DNA of 64,000 nucleotides. Source: Bidens hawaiensis. Its lineage: Eukaryota > Streptophyta > Magnoliopsida > Asterales > Asteraceae. The DNA is taken from contig JAIQDT010000673.1 of NCBI GenBank assembly GCA_021521415.1, forward strand, positions 620,001-684,000. The letters are read 5' to 3'. This document shows positions 36,201 to 47,479 of this stretch, piece after piece; position 1 is the first letter of the stretch, and each line of letters begins with the position of its first letter. A model generated the notes under the pieces. It had not been told where the DNA came from. It worked only from the letters and a program-made list of their open reading frames with translations, and made no database searches. The position numbers were made by a program, and so were the translations under genes.

Positions 36201-37894
36201 GACACTACCTTTATGGTACTAAGTGTATCCTTTACACTGACCATAAAAGCCTTCAGCATATCTTTGATCAAAAGGAACTTAACATGAGGCAACGCCGATG
36301 GAACGAACTCATCAGCGATTACGATTGTGAGATCCGGTATCATCCTGGTAAGGCTAATGTGGTAGCCGATGCGCTCAGCCGAAAACCCTGCCAGCTTAAC
36401 TGTATTTTGCCGCGCACGCAGCTTCACTTCGCGCCGATTCAAAGCAACCTTGAATCGCGTATTCGTGACGAGCAGCGCGCATCCATCAGTAATGGTAACC
36501 TTCGCGCCGAGTTAGCGTGTGGCGCGGAAGCGCATTTTGTCCCTAATCTGAGTGGAATTCTCTGCTATCTCAATCGCATCTGGATTCCCTTTGATGAGAA
36601 TCTTCGCGCTGATATCCTGAGTGAAGCGCATAAATCTCGGTATTCTATTCATCCCGGCGCTGATAAGATGTACAAGGATTTGCGCATTACTTATTGGTGG
36701 CCCGGTATGAAAAAGGATATTGCTGTGTTCGTAGCTAGATGCCTGACGTGTTCTAAAGTAAAAGCTGAACACCAACGCCCATCTGGTTTGCTCGAACAAC
36801 CAGAAATTCCTACGTGGAAATGGGAATGTGTAGCGATGGACTTTATTACCAAGTTACCTTTGACAGCAAGCAAACATGATAGCATTTGGGTAATAGTGGA
36901 TCGTTTGACTAAGTCTGCTCACTTTCTGCCCATTCGTGAAAACTACCGTGTTGAGCAACTCGCGCAGCTTTATGTCAAGGATATTGTCTGCCGCCATGGT
37001 ACTCCTTTGAGCATCATATCCGATCGCGATGGCCGTTTTATATCTCGCTTTTGGAAATCTCTCCAATCTGCGCTAGGAACTCGCTTGGACATGAGTACGG
37101 CATATCATCCTCAGACTGACGGACAGTCTGAGCGAACTATTCAAACTCTTGAGGATATGCTCCGATCTTGTGTTCTTGATTTTGGAGGTAATTGGGATTC
37201 GCACCTGCCTTTGATCGAGTTCTCTTATAATAACAGCTATCATTCCAGTATTGGTATGGCCCCATTTGAAGCACTTTACGGTCGTAAGTGCCGCTCCCCG
37301 ATTTGTTGGAGCGAAGTGGGTGAAACTCAAATCACAGGACCCGAACTTGTTCAAGAGACAACCGATAAAATCGCCAAGATCCGTGATCATCTGCTGACTG
37401 CCAGAAGCCGACAGAAGAGTTACGCAGATCGTAGGCGGAAGCCTCTCGAATTTCAAGTTGGTGATCTTGTTCTCCTCAAGGTGTCGCCCTGGAAAGGTGT
37501 TGTCCGCTTTGGGAAGAAAGGTAAGCTTGCTCCTCGATATGTTGGTCCATTCAAGATTCTCGCGCGTGTGGGAAAAGTTGCCTACAGACTTGACCTGCCG
37601 CCCGCGCTCAGTAATGTGCATCCAACGTTCCATGTATCCAATCTCAAGAAGTGTTTAGCTGACGAGAACCTTCACATTCCACTTGATGAAGTTCAAGTTG
37701 ATGAAACTATGCATTTCGTTGAGAAGCCTGTTGAGATTATGGATCGCGAGGTTAGGCAAACCAAGCGCAGTCGTATCCCTATCGTGAAAGTTCGCTGGGA
37801 GTCCAAGCGCGGAGCCGAGTTTACATGGGAAAGGGAAGATCAAATGAAGATCAAGTACCCGCACCTGTTCTCTGCGCAACCTACTTCGAGATAA
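33284..37894 (+). CDS. Tekay chromovirus Gag-Pol polyprotein, intact, 1536 aa
   Basis: A single open frame encodes the structural and enzymatic proteins that copy and integrate the element. Gag covers about residues 1-320. Two CCHC knuckles follow at about 330-343 ([14 protein letters not shown]) and 374-387 ([14 protein letters not shown]). The protease has DTGADRSF with Asp443. Reverse transcriptase has the FIDD catalytic pair at 775-778. RNase H has YCDAS with Asp924. Integrase has an HHCC zinc site and the D-D-35-E triad at about Asp1206, Asp1247 and Glu1283. The C-terminus (about 1488-1530, [20 protein letters not shown]) looks like a chromodomain, which defines chromoviruses. The start ATG at 33284 is the first in frame after the leader. 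No stop or frameshift was seen, which with the near-identical LTRs suggests recent or present activity. Confidence 0.97.
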   Translation: MPPLSRRFQKREASRMRRQQRSQEMAAAIAQALSQNNTSSYNIKSFNAGNPPKFTGLEGATVMLQWLEKIENTFLHTQCPSDRRTLYASSVLESRALTWWNGVAHARGAEAASSMTWEEFKEILTREFCTPNEVKRLEEEFWNLKQYSGEAHEYATRFHELSLLVPHLVTPSRRAIEKFLGGLPMEIQDSVWARNPVTLSDAIELAAVLSDNHVRAGTLFLRGAEKTKPTKTVPEPTETKPEPSNRNNLKRRRKAYALTNPPIAQQPIYQPPVYAPNPLTAYPTPPVVHNYALTNPALPAPPPKKPYTGNQPFCPTCRLHHPTQTPCRQCNRCGRVGHSAEFCKILPANPIAPTPPVYPQNPQPTYQNPRPRSCYNCGDPSHFRNACPRLQVQITQANPVNQISNQVTRGRAFNITAHQAQANNDVVNGTFLLNGFYASILFDTGADRSFISRAFEQKLARPRSDLKEDFSVELANGEIILINSVIKDCTLNLNENDFLIDLIPMPLGSFDVIIGMDWLSHNRAEVICAKKLIRIPRENGDLHIYGEKPSSGLKLMSCAEAQRLMRKKCIAFLAHVVKPAEEKKLRDIPVVRDFPEVFPDDLPGIPPAREVEFRIDLVPGASPVAKSPYRLAPAEMQELASQLQELTAKGFIRPSSSPWGAPVLFVKKKDGSFRMCIDYRELNKLTIKNRYPLPRIDDLFDQLQGASCFSKIDLRSGYHQLRIRDEDVPKTAFRTRYGHFEFLVMSFGLTNAPAVFMDLMNRVCRPFLDKFVIVFIDDVLVYSKTKAEHEQHLRLVLQKLRAEQLFAKLSKCEFWSDEVQFLGHVVNKMGIHVDPSKIEAIKYWITPSSPSEIRSFLGLAGYYRRFISNFSKIALPLTALTHKGKPYIWGSKQEEAFLTLKRLLCEAPVLALPEGNDDFVVYCDASNQGLGCVLMQRGKVIAYASRQLKVHEKNYTTHDLELGAVVFALKIWRHYLYGTKCILYTDHKSLQHIFDQKELNMRQRRWNELISDYDCEIRYHPGKANVVADALSRKPCQLNCILPRTQLHFAPIQSNLESRIRDEQRASISNGNLRAELACGAEAHFVPNLSGILCYLNRIWIPFDENLRADILSEAHKSRYSIHPGADKMYKDLRITYWWPGMKKDIAVFVARCLTCSKVKAEHQRPSGLLEQPEIPTWKWECVAMDFITKLPLTASKHDSIWVIVDRLTKSAHFLPIRENYRVEQLAQLYVKDIVCRHGTPLSIISDRDGRFISRFWKSLQSALGTRLDMSTAYHPQTDGQSERTIQTLEDMLRSCVLDFGGNWDSHLPLIEFSYNNSYHSSIGMAPFEALYGRKCRSPICWSEVGETQITGPELVQETTDKIAKIRDHLLTARSRQKSYADRRRKPLEFQVGDLVLLKVSPWKGVVRFGKKGKLAPRYVGPFKILARVGKVAYRLDLPPALSNVHPTFHVSNLKKCLADENLHIPLDEVQVDETMHFVEKPVEIMDREVRQTKRSRIPIVKVRWESKRGAEFTWEREDQMKIKYPHLFSAQPTSR

Positions 37895-37913
37895 ATTTCG
37901 GGACGAAATTTCT

Positions 37914-37928
37914 TAAAGTAGGGGAGAC
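37914..37928 (+). other. Tekay polypurine tract
   Basis: The purine-rich TAAAGTAGGGGAGAC lies directly before the 3' LTR, 19 bases after the gag-pol stop. Confidence 0.85.
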
Positions 37929-39816
37929 TGTGACATCTGCCCCGATCCGACCCGACCCAGGTACCCGTTTCTCTGACCCGATCTCTTTCTTTTATGATTT
38001 AATATTTATTTATACTTATATTTTACTTTCAATAATAATAATATACTTTTCCCTCCCGCCTCTTTCTCTCTCTTTCTTTCCGCCGTTCCGTCCCTCTCCT
38101 CTCTTTCCGCCTTCTTTTCCCTCTTGTCGCCGTCCCGCCCTTAAGCCTTGAACCCTTTCCTTAACTCTTTGCTTGTCCTTTGGTTCTTCCCGCCTAAGGA
38201 TGTCTGCAGCTCCACGCGCCAGACTCCTTACATGGAAGCCTGCGTGAAGACATCTTGTTCCTGCGATGCGTGAAGAGAACTCTTCTCGCAGCGCGCTAAG
38301 AATGCATGTTCTTCCCGCAATGCGCTAAGAATGTATGTTCTTCCCGCAATGCGCTTAGAATTCTAGTTCTTCACACAGCACGCTAAGGATTTGTGATTCT
38401 TCCCGCAGTGCGCTAAGGATTGTTGTGCCAGCCTTCGCGCTCGCGCACTCAGCCTTCCCGCGCTTAACCCTTGTATCTTCTGTTTATTCTAGCCGTTTGC
38501 TTTTGTAATGTCTTTTCTTCTGAGCTGTTGACCTAACCTATCTAATGTCTGAATAGTTACTTTCGGCGCAGCATGCGTACCAACCCCATTGGTTGGTAGA
38601 AAAAGTGACTGACATTATCTTTTGAGATCTGCTTTTCCATGCTTTAACCAGTAACTTTATCTGTCATCTCCCATGCCTTTTTCTGAATCCTGTCAGCCTT
38701 TTTCTCTTTTTCCTTGCTGCCATATCTTTTGATATCTTTTGCTTTTTGAGATCTTTTCCCCTTTTTCTAGGGATTGTGTTCCCTAGGGTTTCCCTATAAA
38801 TAATAATGTTAATTTCCTAACACTACACACACAAAGCACTTAATCTCTCTTATTCTCTCTTGCTCCTTGCTCTCTCTGCCGTCCTCCTCTCTGCCTCCGT
38901 CTTCCTCCCTGTTCTGCCCTGCTTTTCCGGTAATATATATATATATATAATAATTTACTTATGCTAACTTATAATCAAGACTTAACCCAATCATTAAAAC
39001 AATAATCTTGTTTATAGGTTAACTTGTGCTTGTTTAAAGTTGGTTCTTGCTTTATCTATCATCGCATCTTTATCAAGTGAGTAATCTCGTACCTAATCCC
39101 TTTTTGCTTTTAAAGTTTTGGGATGTTCATGTGTTCATACAAACTTAGAGTCTTAAACTTGTTTATGAGCTTTAGTCGCGCAGTATCCCATGTGTTGAGG
39201 ACGTTTACTTGGCTGTTTATTTGTATGTGTGTATCATTAACCGCTTTGTTCGGCCTATTCCGAAGTTTTCATGGATCCATTAGATGAACACGGGAGACCT
39301 ATCGTTTACGGTTTTCTTTGTTTACACTTGCACAGATGTTTTCTCGTTTTTGTGCTCAATTGGGAGCACGGATTGAACTATGAACTATGAGCTATGATCT
39401 ATTTAGGCTTGATCACAATCTGATTGCACCCTTGTTAAACACCAGACATACACGTGTTGCGCGCAGATTTATTGCTATCTATGTATTGTATTAAACTTGA
39501 TTTCTCACCAACACGCAAGTGTTTGACGTTTATTTTAACACATGTTCAGGTTTGCAGTAGTTGTTTTGGAGCTTGTGGACACATAGGAAGTTTTCTTTAT
39601 TTTGGACCTAGATTAAAATGTATCAAGACAAGTTATTGCTGTTCGAATATTATGATTCATAATATATTGATTATATTGGTTTATTTATATCTTGTGTATA
39701 CGTTGCGCATGCGTGAATGAATGTATTTATTAAATATTGACACCCAATAGTGTCACGAGTAATGAAACAATATGTGGCGCCCCGATGTATAATCCGCCTT
39801 TGGTCGGGGTGTTACA
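37929..39816 (+). repeat. Tekay 3' LTR
   Basis: 1888 bp, nearly identical to 30725-32628. Differences seen are about six substitutions (for example near 38374, 38665, 38908, 39114, 39675 and 39693) and a 16-bp indel. Confidence 0.97.
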
Positions 39817-42800
39817 CACGGTGTGCATCTGACGGAGGTACACCCGATGGCGATCGCCAAGATCCGCCACTTTGAGTGGGTGTGCCTCATTCTGGGTTTG
39901 GAGCCCCACGTTGATCGGTTGATGACCTTCTACTCCTGGAGGTGCATCCAGGGGTGGTACACCTTGGTCAATCGGATCAAGGGTTTGAAGATCTGCGCTA
40001 CCGAGCGCAGTCTTCGGTCGTAGAAGCAGGAGTTTTTCTATATCTCCGCTCGCGTCGTCCCCCTTGCGATGACGTTTAAGAATGGGAGAGCACTCCCCGC
40101 CCTTCACGCCCCCAACTACTAGGAGGCGGAATGGTTCGCCAAGATCTCCCAGATCCAGACTCCGGTGTACCGCTTTGCGGAGTCCGGGATGGTGATGCTC
40201 GGGATGAGCCGGGTGTGGAAGAATGCTGGGGCGGAGGCGCCGCAGATTCCCATCGTCCTTGAATACGGTTTGAACTCTATCCCTTACGGTATGCTTCACA
40301 TCTTTTTGCTGATTTAGGGTTTTTCCGCTAAACTGTTTTTTCTTTTTTCAGAGGGAAACGATTTGCAATCGCTTCTGTATCCGTGGGAAGCTGATGGTCC
40401 CGCTCGGATGGGTACCCGTGCTCTTGATTAGAACGAGTTGCCCATCTTGGAGCAAACGAGGGATCGGTTTGTGGAGGTCTACCCGCCGGGCCACCCGATT
40501 CTGAGCGCCACGCGGCCAGGTAAGGAGTTATTTAACCCTCGCCCTCTCAATGCTAAAACCTCTGCTGGAATTCCTCTAATTCTGTCATCTTCTGATGAGG
40601 AATCCGCAGACGGTCCTTTCTTCACGCGGAAGAAGAAGGCTGCTGGCGGGAAGGGCAAGGCGAAGGTTGCCTCTACCGCCGATCAGGGCAACCGGTCTAA
40701 CTCGGAGACCGAGAGCGAGGAGGCGGCGGGGGACTCAGGTGGTATTGAGACCACTGTTCCGGAGGTTGAGACGGCTGTCACCTCCGGGCAGCCCAGTGTA
40801 ACGACGGTGAGCGGCGTGAAGAGGCCGGCTCCATCGGGTTCGTCCCCGCCTGCCAGAATCTTTAGGCTCAAGAAAACCCGTAAGTACAATCTTCCTTTAC
40901 TTTAACTGCATAGCTTTCCGCCATTATACTTATATATCTTCTTTGTGCAGGCGTGGATGCTACCGCATTCCAGGGTGGAGCGGGGAGGAGCACCTCCGGA
41001 CCCATGACGGTAGGCTTGGTCAACCTACCTGAGGCGATGACCCAGGCGCCTGCGCCTGCTTCAGTTGGTTCAGTTGCTCACCCAGTTGAGCCAACTGTTC
41101 CAACTGTGATGACATCTCCGCCGGCTGTCAGTGCCATATTCACTGATTCCTTCACTGAGCCGGCGGTGAGTGTTACTGTGGCTTCTTCCGCAGCTGCGGC
41201 CACGGTTGTGAGTTCACCTCTGGTGAGTTCACCTCCGTTGGTTTCTACCGCAGCGGCTTCGACCGTGCCTCCCGCGCCGGCAACTACCTCGCCCCCGGCC
41301 GGTTCAGCAGGTATGTTTGGGGCTTCAAGCCCGTTTGTGCCTCCTTCCCATCTGCCTGACCTCTTGGATGGATATCCGTTAGGTTCAGGTGATGGGTTCG
41401 GCGGCTACCGGCCTGTTGTCGACCCTACAGGTGCGTAGGGTGAATTTGGCCTCATGTTTTTTTTATCATCTTTTCCTAACTGCTTTTTGTTTTTGCAGTG
41501 TCAGATTCGAATGAGGTGTTTGTTCTGCGGTGGAACATCCGCCGGGGAACCACCCTTCGGACGCCTGTAGACTGCGTCGAATGGGCGCGCCACGCCGCCC
41601 CTGCTGGTGCGCTGGGGGAAGCAATGTCAAGCTACCAGGAGGGTAGGTTAACAAATGAGCTCCGGATTCTCCTAGCCTAGATGCAGCCGCGCGTCGAGCT
41701 GCTTTGTCGTGAAAACGACAAGTTAAAGGCAGCTCGGATCCAAGAAGTAGCTCAGGCGCGGGCTGTCCGAGAGGAGAACAGGAGGCTCTCCGCTGTTGCT
41801 GTGGAGAAGGAGAAGGCCTTCAAGGCCCTTGAGGTTGAAGTTCAGGCCCGTCTCGAGGCCCGTTCCAAGGCTGCCCAAGCTGTTAACGAACAGCTTCGGC
41901 TGGCTAAGGAAACTGCACGGAACGCAACTGAGAGGGCCACCAAGGCTGAAGCTGTTGCTGAGCCTCTACGCCTCGAGAATGAGGAACTTAAAGCCAAATT
42001 AGAGAGGCTCCAACAGGCTCATGATGCCTTGGCCATGGAAGACGCCAAGAAGCTCCAAGAGATCTTGGACCAGAGGGGCGTGCTTGACCATACTGAGCGT
42101 AAGCTTAAGGGCGTCGAAGAGGCTGCGGCTAAAGAAGTGTTGCTTGCAACCTTAACAAAAGTGAAGCCGAACGCGCCCGTAACTAAGCTCAAGCTGCCCT
42201 CCAGGAGGCTCTGGTTACCAAGGAATGGCTTCTACGAGAAGCGTTGTCGCAGGTAAGCTTAGCTTCATAATGTCTTCACGCTTTTCTTTATACTTAGAAA
42301 AGGTTTTGATACTTGTATTTTGTTTTGTAGGTTGTGCATCGGGTCTTCACGGACACATCATATGACGATGCCATGAGTGCAGCCCTCAACGCTTCTCATG
42401 AGGATGGGGAAAAGGCCGGCTTCCTGCTTGGTCTAGGGTTTGTTGAGAAGGGCATCCCGCCTTCCAACTTCCCTTTATATGATGTGGATACTGAAGCTGT
42501 ATATGACCAAGCAGTGAACCAGTATGCCACCTTCCCGCATCCGGTGGTGGAGAAGGTGAACGAAGTTGCTGCTGCTGATGATGGGCTAACCATTCTTAAG
42601 ACCTTCCTTGAACCGCCACAGTCAACTGATGGTGCGGGTACAAGTGGGTTTAGAGGGAGTTTTCCTGAAGCTTGAACCTTTAGATCCCTTCCCACTGTTA
42701 GGATAGGTTTACATTGTATAGATTTATATTCTTGTAGGCGGGTAGATATCCGGCCATTCTTTTAATTGAATTTTTTATGAAATATAAATGTTTGTGCGGG

Positions 42801-42950
42801 TAGGACCGCCACTTTCACTGGATGACTTGCGTTATAAACGTTATATGACTTGCTTATGCTTATTATAGCTTAATTTGGCACTTGTTTTGCCGCATAAACA
42901 ATATATGATTCACTCGTGCATACTTTAGTTTAACTTAGCAATTTTCCAAG

Positions 42951-43414
42951 TGTTTTGAATAAGTTAACCGTTCGACGCGCGGTTGTCAATTGGTTAGTGT
43001 TCAGTTTCCTCAATCATGATTTGTGCGGATAAGACCGGCACTTTCATTTAGTGGGATGACCAAACTTTACTTATAACTGACCTGCGTGAAGGTTTGCCGT
43101 TTTTTGTGTTTATGCGGGTTTTGCCGCCGTCCACACGCAACGACTTTCCACGTGATTATGCGGTGAATACCGGCATATCAGTGTTTTGAATAAGTTAACC
43201 GTTCGACGCGCGGTTGTCAATAGGTTAGTGTTCAGTTTCCTCTATCATGATTTGTGCGGATAAGACCGGCACTTTCATTTAGTGGGATGACCAAACTTTA
43301 CCTTTAACTGACCTGCGTGAAGGTTTGCCGTTTTTTGTGTTTATGCGGGTTTTGCCGCTGTCCACACGCAACGACTTTCCACGTGATTATGCGGTGAATA
43401 CCGGCATATCAGTG
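42951..43414. repeat. 231-bp tandem duplication in the Tat element
   Basis: TGTTTTGAATAAGTTAACC starts copies at 42951 and 43182. Only a few substitutions separate them. The tract lies between the antisense gene and gag, where pol would be expected. Confidence 0.93.
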
Positions 43415-43712
43415 TGGAAAGTTGATAAGTATAAATGTAAGATCATCAGCGTCAATGTGATAAGGAGAATCATTTCCATTAGAAGTGGCTCTGGGCCTTT
43501 TCTTTTACAAGTTTGGAATTGATCTACATGCAGACTGTGTAATTGAGCTCCCTTCCATGTTCTTGGGAGTGTCATCGAGCCTTTCGAGCCGATATGCACT
43601 TCGTTCGGAATCTCGTTGTTTACGCAGTATGTAGTTTCCAACATTGAAGCTGCAGTTTTATTCGTGTTTTCCCCAACTGGGGTTCTACACGCATCAGCCT
43701 GCTCAGCGTTCG

Positions 43713-45207
43713 TTACGCCACGAGGTGCGCGAGCGTCCCATCTCTGACAAATGCTTCGACGATGTCCTTCAAGTCTGTGCATTCTTCAGTGTTGTGGCCT
43801 TTTGTCCTGTGAAAGTCACAGTATTTGCTCCGATCAGCTTTGTGACGATGTCGGATTATTGGAGCCTTTGGCCATGGGAGCTTCTCAGTGGCGAATATCT
43901 CGGTGACGCTTTTGGTGAGTGGCGTCCATCTGGAGTTCTGGTTCGACTGTACGTTATCCCTTCCGCCTAACCGATGTTGCAAGCCGGATGAGGTGTCAAA
44001 GTTTACCCTTGACTGCCAAATGCCTAGCTTCAGCTTTTTGTTTAGTCGGGCGGTAAGGACGTTGTCTTCTCTTGTTTTCTGGGTGTAGAGGTTTGTGCTC
44101 TGGGGGAGATCTCTACCCAGTTGCTTCTCCGTTCCGCAAACCGTTTAGCTGCTGTCATGATGGCATCCCATGTGGACGGCATGCCATCTTTACCCGTTAA
44201 GGTGCGGATGAGCTCTGGGTCTTTCGTGCCCGGGATGAAAGCAGTGCGAACAAGATCTTCGCTAATAGTGCCCAGACTTAGCTTCTTTGAATTGAAGCGC
44301 GTGATGAAGTCTAGTAAAGACTCATCTTCCTCTCGGATGCAGTTGAGGATTGTCCATTGCTCTTCGGTATACTTTCTTTGTTGGCTGAAGTGTTGGCTGA
44401 ACTTCTGCTGGAAGTCTGCCCAATCGTAGATGTGGTGGACCGGTAGACGATCGAACCACGCTCTAGCTGCCCCAACAAGCGTCATTTGGAACATGTAACA
44501 CCACGTAGGTTCCGTCCAATTACTGACGGTTGCCCCCGCTATGAATCTGTTCAAATGATCGTGTGGATCAGATATACCATCGTAAGTGCCGATGTTGGAC
44601 ATCTGTTTGGCACTTTTCGGGGCGATTGCTTCCGCAATGTCCCTTGCAAATTTGGACGTTCCCGCATTTGCAGCAGTTGGTCTAAATGTTTTGGAGAGGT
44701 CACGTGGGTATCCACCCGCGTTTTTTGGTTTGAAGGTTTCTCCAAAATGCCTTCTCGTTTGGGAGTCCGTTTCCTTACGCTTCTCTTTCGCCCTATGACG
44801 AGGGTTTGCGTCACTATCGGATTCCTCCGAATCATCGTCCAAGTACTCTCCGAATTCATCAGCCTGTTGGAGTGAACGTAAGCGTTCATCCAACTCAGCT
44901 TGGAATTCTTTTTGACGTGCTTCCGCCCACGCTTTAACTTTATCGAGTGTTTGGCGGGGGAGCCTCGTTCGTTGTCTCTCTAACTGGTATCGGTGAATCC
45001 CAGTGAAAGATTATTTACTGCACTCGCCCCAGCTCGGGTAACTGGGGTAGTGTTCGTAAAATTTACTGCACTTGCCCCGGCTTGGGTAACCGGGGTAGTG
45101 TTCGTAAAAACTGTGTAGTCGCCGGTATTCTCCCCAGTAGCTGGGGTTGTGGTTACCGGGGTTTCTTGGTCACTCGTTGGTTTTGGGACCGGAGTAACTT
45201 TAACCAT
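43713..45207 (-). pseudogene. Tat element gag, frameshifted
   Basis: The minus-strand reading starts at the ATG at 45205-45207, soon after the primer site. The N-terminal part contains two copies of TNTTPVTxAGASAVN. After a frame change near 44990 comes the main retrotransposon gag domain (44893-44042), with SNIGTYDGISDPHDHLNRF, AARAWFDRLP and DFQQKFSQHFSQQRKYTEEQ. After another frame change near 44040, a zinc-knuckle-like CDFHRTKGHNTEEC occurs near 43800. Gag packages element RNA; these breaks mean it is probably inactive. No pol frames follow. Confidence 0.85.
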
Positions 45208-45260
45208 CTTTCCAGAAGTTTTGAGAAAACTGAAAAAGAATTAAGTTCTAGCTTTTCGGT

Positions 45261-45276
45261 CCCACGGATGGCGCCA
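45261..45276 (-). other. Tat primer-binding site
   Basis: The minus strand reads TGGCGCCATCCGTGGG one base inside the right LTR, like the TGGCGCC-type primer sites of plant Tat/Grande-class elements. Confidence 0.8.
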
Positions 45277-45277
45277 A

Positions 45278-46303
45278 TGAAGAAACACTAACCGACCCCG
45301 GGCAGATTACGGATAATCTGGGGGTTAAATAGATGTTTCCCACGAGGGGTTAGATCCGGCGAAGATGGTTCTTCTGATAACCTGCAAAACCGACACCGTG
45401 AGCTCGTCACTGAGAAGGGGGGTACCTCCTTGTGACCACCCTCCGGCATGAGAATCAGACTAGATTGCTCTTAAATATAAGTATATATTAAGAGAATGAC
45501 TAGAGCAGATATCAGGTAATATATCAAGATACGAGATATGAGATAAGATGATACCATTGGAGTATTTATAGCCGAAGGTAGGTTTCCAAGCAGGTATAGC
45601 CGGCTGAATAGTGTTCCTGTTCTGCCAACTGTGGGCTACGCACATGCCATGCTGGTGGTTGGTGGATAGGCAGCGGCTGATAGTGACCAGGCCGGCTGTT
45701 TACTATTCCTGTTCCACCAACTGCAGGCTATGCACGTCCTCCGACAGGTTGGTGAGTAGGCAACGGCTAATAGTTACATACAGTACAAGAGCATGCTGCT
45801 CGTCATACTGTTGTCAGTGAGCTGTCGTATCTTTGGTCAGATCTTTTGTCCATACCTCGTCAGGTACAGTACAAAGATCCTCCAGTATCGTACGGACTGG
45901 CTCATTTGGGCGGGAGTATTCCCGGCTTTGCTCATTCCTTCTTCAGGTGACATTACTGAATTATTTTGAGAGTTTAGTGCCTTGTGCGTGTAGCCTTGCT
46001 GCGCGGGTAGCATTCCCTGATGGCTAGTATCCGCTACTGCGGGAACAGGCGGAGTGCGTCGACCATTGGGAGGCGTTTCCTTGGGGACAGCTTGCGTACT
46101 GCGCGTAAGGACGTCACGTCTCTGAGCATGGTGGGTCCTGCGGATTCAGTTGGTCTCTGCGCAGACGTCCCTTTAAGTTAAGTCTTGCGGGTTCAACCGC
46201 GCAGACGTCCGTTAAGGAGTCTTGCGGGTTCAACTGCGCAGACGTCCCTTTTCAAGGTGAGTTTTGCGGGTCCAACTGGGCTCTGCTGGGACCTACCTCT
46301 TCA
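45278..46303 (-). repeat. Tat element 5' LTR
   Basis: 1026 bp, the pair of 28244-29273, ending next to TSD ATAAC. It carries a minus-strand TATA box at 45563-45571. Confidence 0.93.
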
Positions 46304-46449
46304 ATAACATAAACATATTTTAAATTTCGTAAGAGACGAACTAAAATGAAGTAAAAATTATAGCATCCTTTAAACATTTTTGCGCAGATTTAAAAGAAAC
46401 TAATGAAATAAAAAAAAATCTCAAAATAAGAAAGAAGATCGATTGAAAC

Positions 46450-46786
46450 CTGATACTGTGTTCAAAAGGAGCTTGAAAAAGCCTCCATTAGCCTCCATTA
46501 GATTGGGCATAAACTCAACAGCCGAGCCAACCCAACCCAATGGCTTGTTAACTAAATGAAGAACCTTTTGAGCAACAACAGATGCGAAGATGACAAACCG
46601 CCTCGAAAGGCTTTCTTCGGTCGTGCCATCGGGACAGTCGATGAACTTCCGGTCTCCGATATTTTCGGAGAACAAAAGCTTGATGAGATCCCATAATCCT
46701 ACGTCTTTTGGGCTTAGTAGTAGGTGATCTTAGCAAAATGATTTGTCACATGTTTGTGTAGTGCTAGTGCTGCCTTCAGTAGCCAT
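46450..46786 (-). pseudogene. Lipase 2 exon 1, with premature stop
   Basis: It matches lipase 1 exon 1 throughout: LSPKDVGLWDLIKLLFS, KFIDCP, the hydrophobic FVIFASVVAQKVLHLVNKP, and a CAG|GT donor in the same place. The ATG is at 46784-46786, and the exon is 337 nt against 331, keeping phase. Codon 19 is TAA (46730-46732) where lipase 1 has GAA. The remaining exons are at 27509-25946, so intron 1 is 18.9 kb against 770 bp in lipase 1. Confidence 0.92.
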
Positions 46787-46854
46787 GGACAATGGTTGTT
46801 AATTAGGTGAGGAAGATGATGATGTGCAGTGGTCCTAATTCCACTTGTTTGGTT

Positions 46855-46861
46855 ATTTATA
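46855..46861 (-). promoter_or_regulatory. TATA box of lipase 2
   Basis: The minus strand reads TCCTATAAATAAC at the same distance from the ATG region as in lipase 1. The surrounding GATGTGCAG and CCACTTGTTT blocks are also conserved between the two genes. Confidence 0.6.
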
Positions 46862-46904
46862 GGAAAACAAATGGCAATGGTTGGTGTGAATAGTGTGTTA
46901 TACA

Positions 46905-47250
46905 CTGTTACTATAGCTATCAATTTTTTCAACATCTACAAGCTCGTTTTTCATGTGTCATATTGTGATGTATATAATTTAAGTTATCATCATCATAGAA
47001 TTTAAAATGCTATAACCCTACATGATATATTAAAGCAATGACAAATTATCAAAATTCATAAAAACTGCCAAAGGTTATTATTGCGAATATATTTTTGGTG
47101 CTCTTGAAATTATTATAATAGAAATAGTGAAATAATAGTCGAATACGACTGAAATAATAGTTGAATACGATTTGTGAAGAAGTGATTGGTCACATCTTTA
47201 TCAAAAAAAGATTAAAGTATTGTAAATCATCTTTTGATCAAATATTTATT
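46905..47250. repeat. Lipase 2 upstream flank, copy A of a duplicated segment
   Basis: It shares TGTTACTATAGCTATC, CTCGTTTTTCATGTG, TATAATTTAAGTTATCA, ATAACCCTACATGATA and GTGAAGAAGTGATTGG with 50041-50122 plus 50795-51030. Copy A has no MITE and so shows the unoccupied site. Confidence 0.85.
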
Positions 47251-47479
47251 TCTAGAAGTTTAAAAGGTAGCTGCCATCCGAAAAATGTTTATTTGATTGG
47301 TTAAAGTTAGCATTTTATCCATTGAAATTGGTATCCTTAAAATGTGCATCTTATATACAGACGGTTCGACCGGTTTTTGAAAAAATAAAGGATGCTCGAC
47401 TGTTTCTTTTTTTAAATAAGGTTGTTCAATTTTTGATTTTTTTTTTTTTTTTTTTGAAAGTCCATGCAGTTCAAATGTT

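Larger units (their letters stand above)
30725..39816 (+). mobile_element. Complete Tekay-type chromovirus LTR retrotransposon, 9.1 kb
   Basis: The LTRs (30725-32628 and 37929-39816) start TGTGACATCTGCC and end GGTGTTACA. A 5-bp duplication CACGG flanks the element (30720-30724 and 39817-39821). It has a primer-binding site at 32632-32645, a polypurine tract at 37914-37928 and one open gag-pol frame (33284-37894). By eye only about six substitutions and one 16-bp indel separate the LTRs, so the insertion is recent. It sits in the antisense gene of the Tat element in opposite orientation to that element. All parts needed for autonomous retrotransposition appear present. Confidence 0.97.
30414..42675 (+). 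pseudogene. Spliced antisense gene of the Tat element (putative gypsy-type transposon domain), split by Tekay
   Basis: Exon blocks are 30414-30724 continuing at 39822-40288 (split by the Tekay insertion), 40352-40879, 40951-41430, 41499-42252 and 42331-42675. All introns are GT-AG and phases join in frame. Residues like GVYAAFFVYGNLRFPLTKFV and HFEWVCLILGLEPHVDRLM match the plant 'putative gypsy type transposon' (Transposase_28) domain; the family is assigned from memory of the pattern. A Ser/acidic region with RKKKAAGGKGKAK, a Ser/Pro/Ala-rich region, a long coiled coil (41681-42150) and a conserved C-terminal block follow. In-frame stops at 40021-40023, 40120-40122, 40429-40431 and 41678-41680 are each one transition from TGG or CAG. 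A frameshift near 42150 and another stop near 42184 also break it. The function of such antisense genes is unknown. Confidence 0.8.
28244..46303 (-). mobile_element. Tat-lineage Ty3/gypsy element, pol-less, in lipase 2 intron 1
   Basis: LTRs at 28244-29273 and 45278-46303 are flanked by ATAAC on both sides (28239-28243 and 46304-46308). Minus orientation is shown by the primer-binding site TGGCGCCATCCGTGGG (45276-45261) next to the right LTR. The polypurine tract ACTGGGGGGACT (29285-29274) lies next to the left LTR. That primer site is like those of plant Tat/Grande-type elements. The minus strand has gag (45207-43713) but no protease, reverse transcriptase or integrase. The plus strand holds a spliced antisense gene (30414-42675). 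A Tekay element (30725-39816) is nested in that gene. By eye the two LTRs differ at roughly 18 sites in 1.03 kb. Confidence 0.93.

Noticed and set aside
35000..37879. Many minus-strand and alternate-frame ORFs of 60-186 codons
   Set aside because: Shadows of the intact Tekay gag-pol frame.
43387..43782. 131-codon minus-strand ORF with Met/Leu-rich tail
   Set aside because: It lies after the gag zinc knuckle in another frame and across the 231-bp duplication; no pol or known motif was seen.
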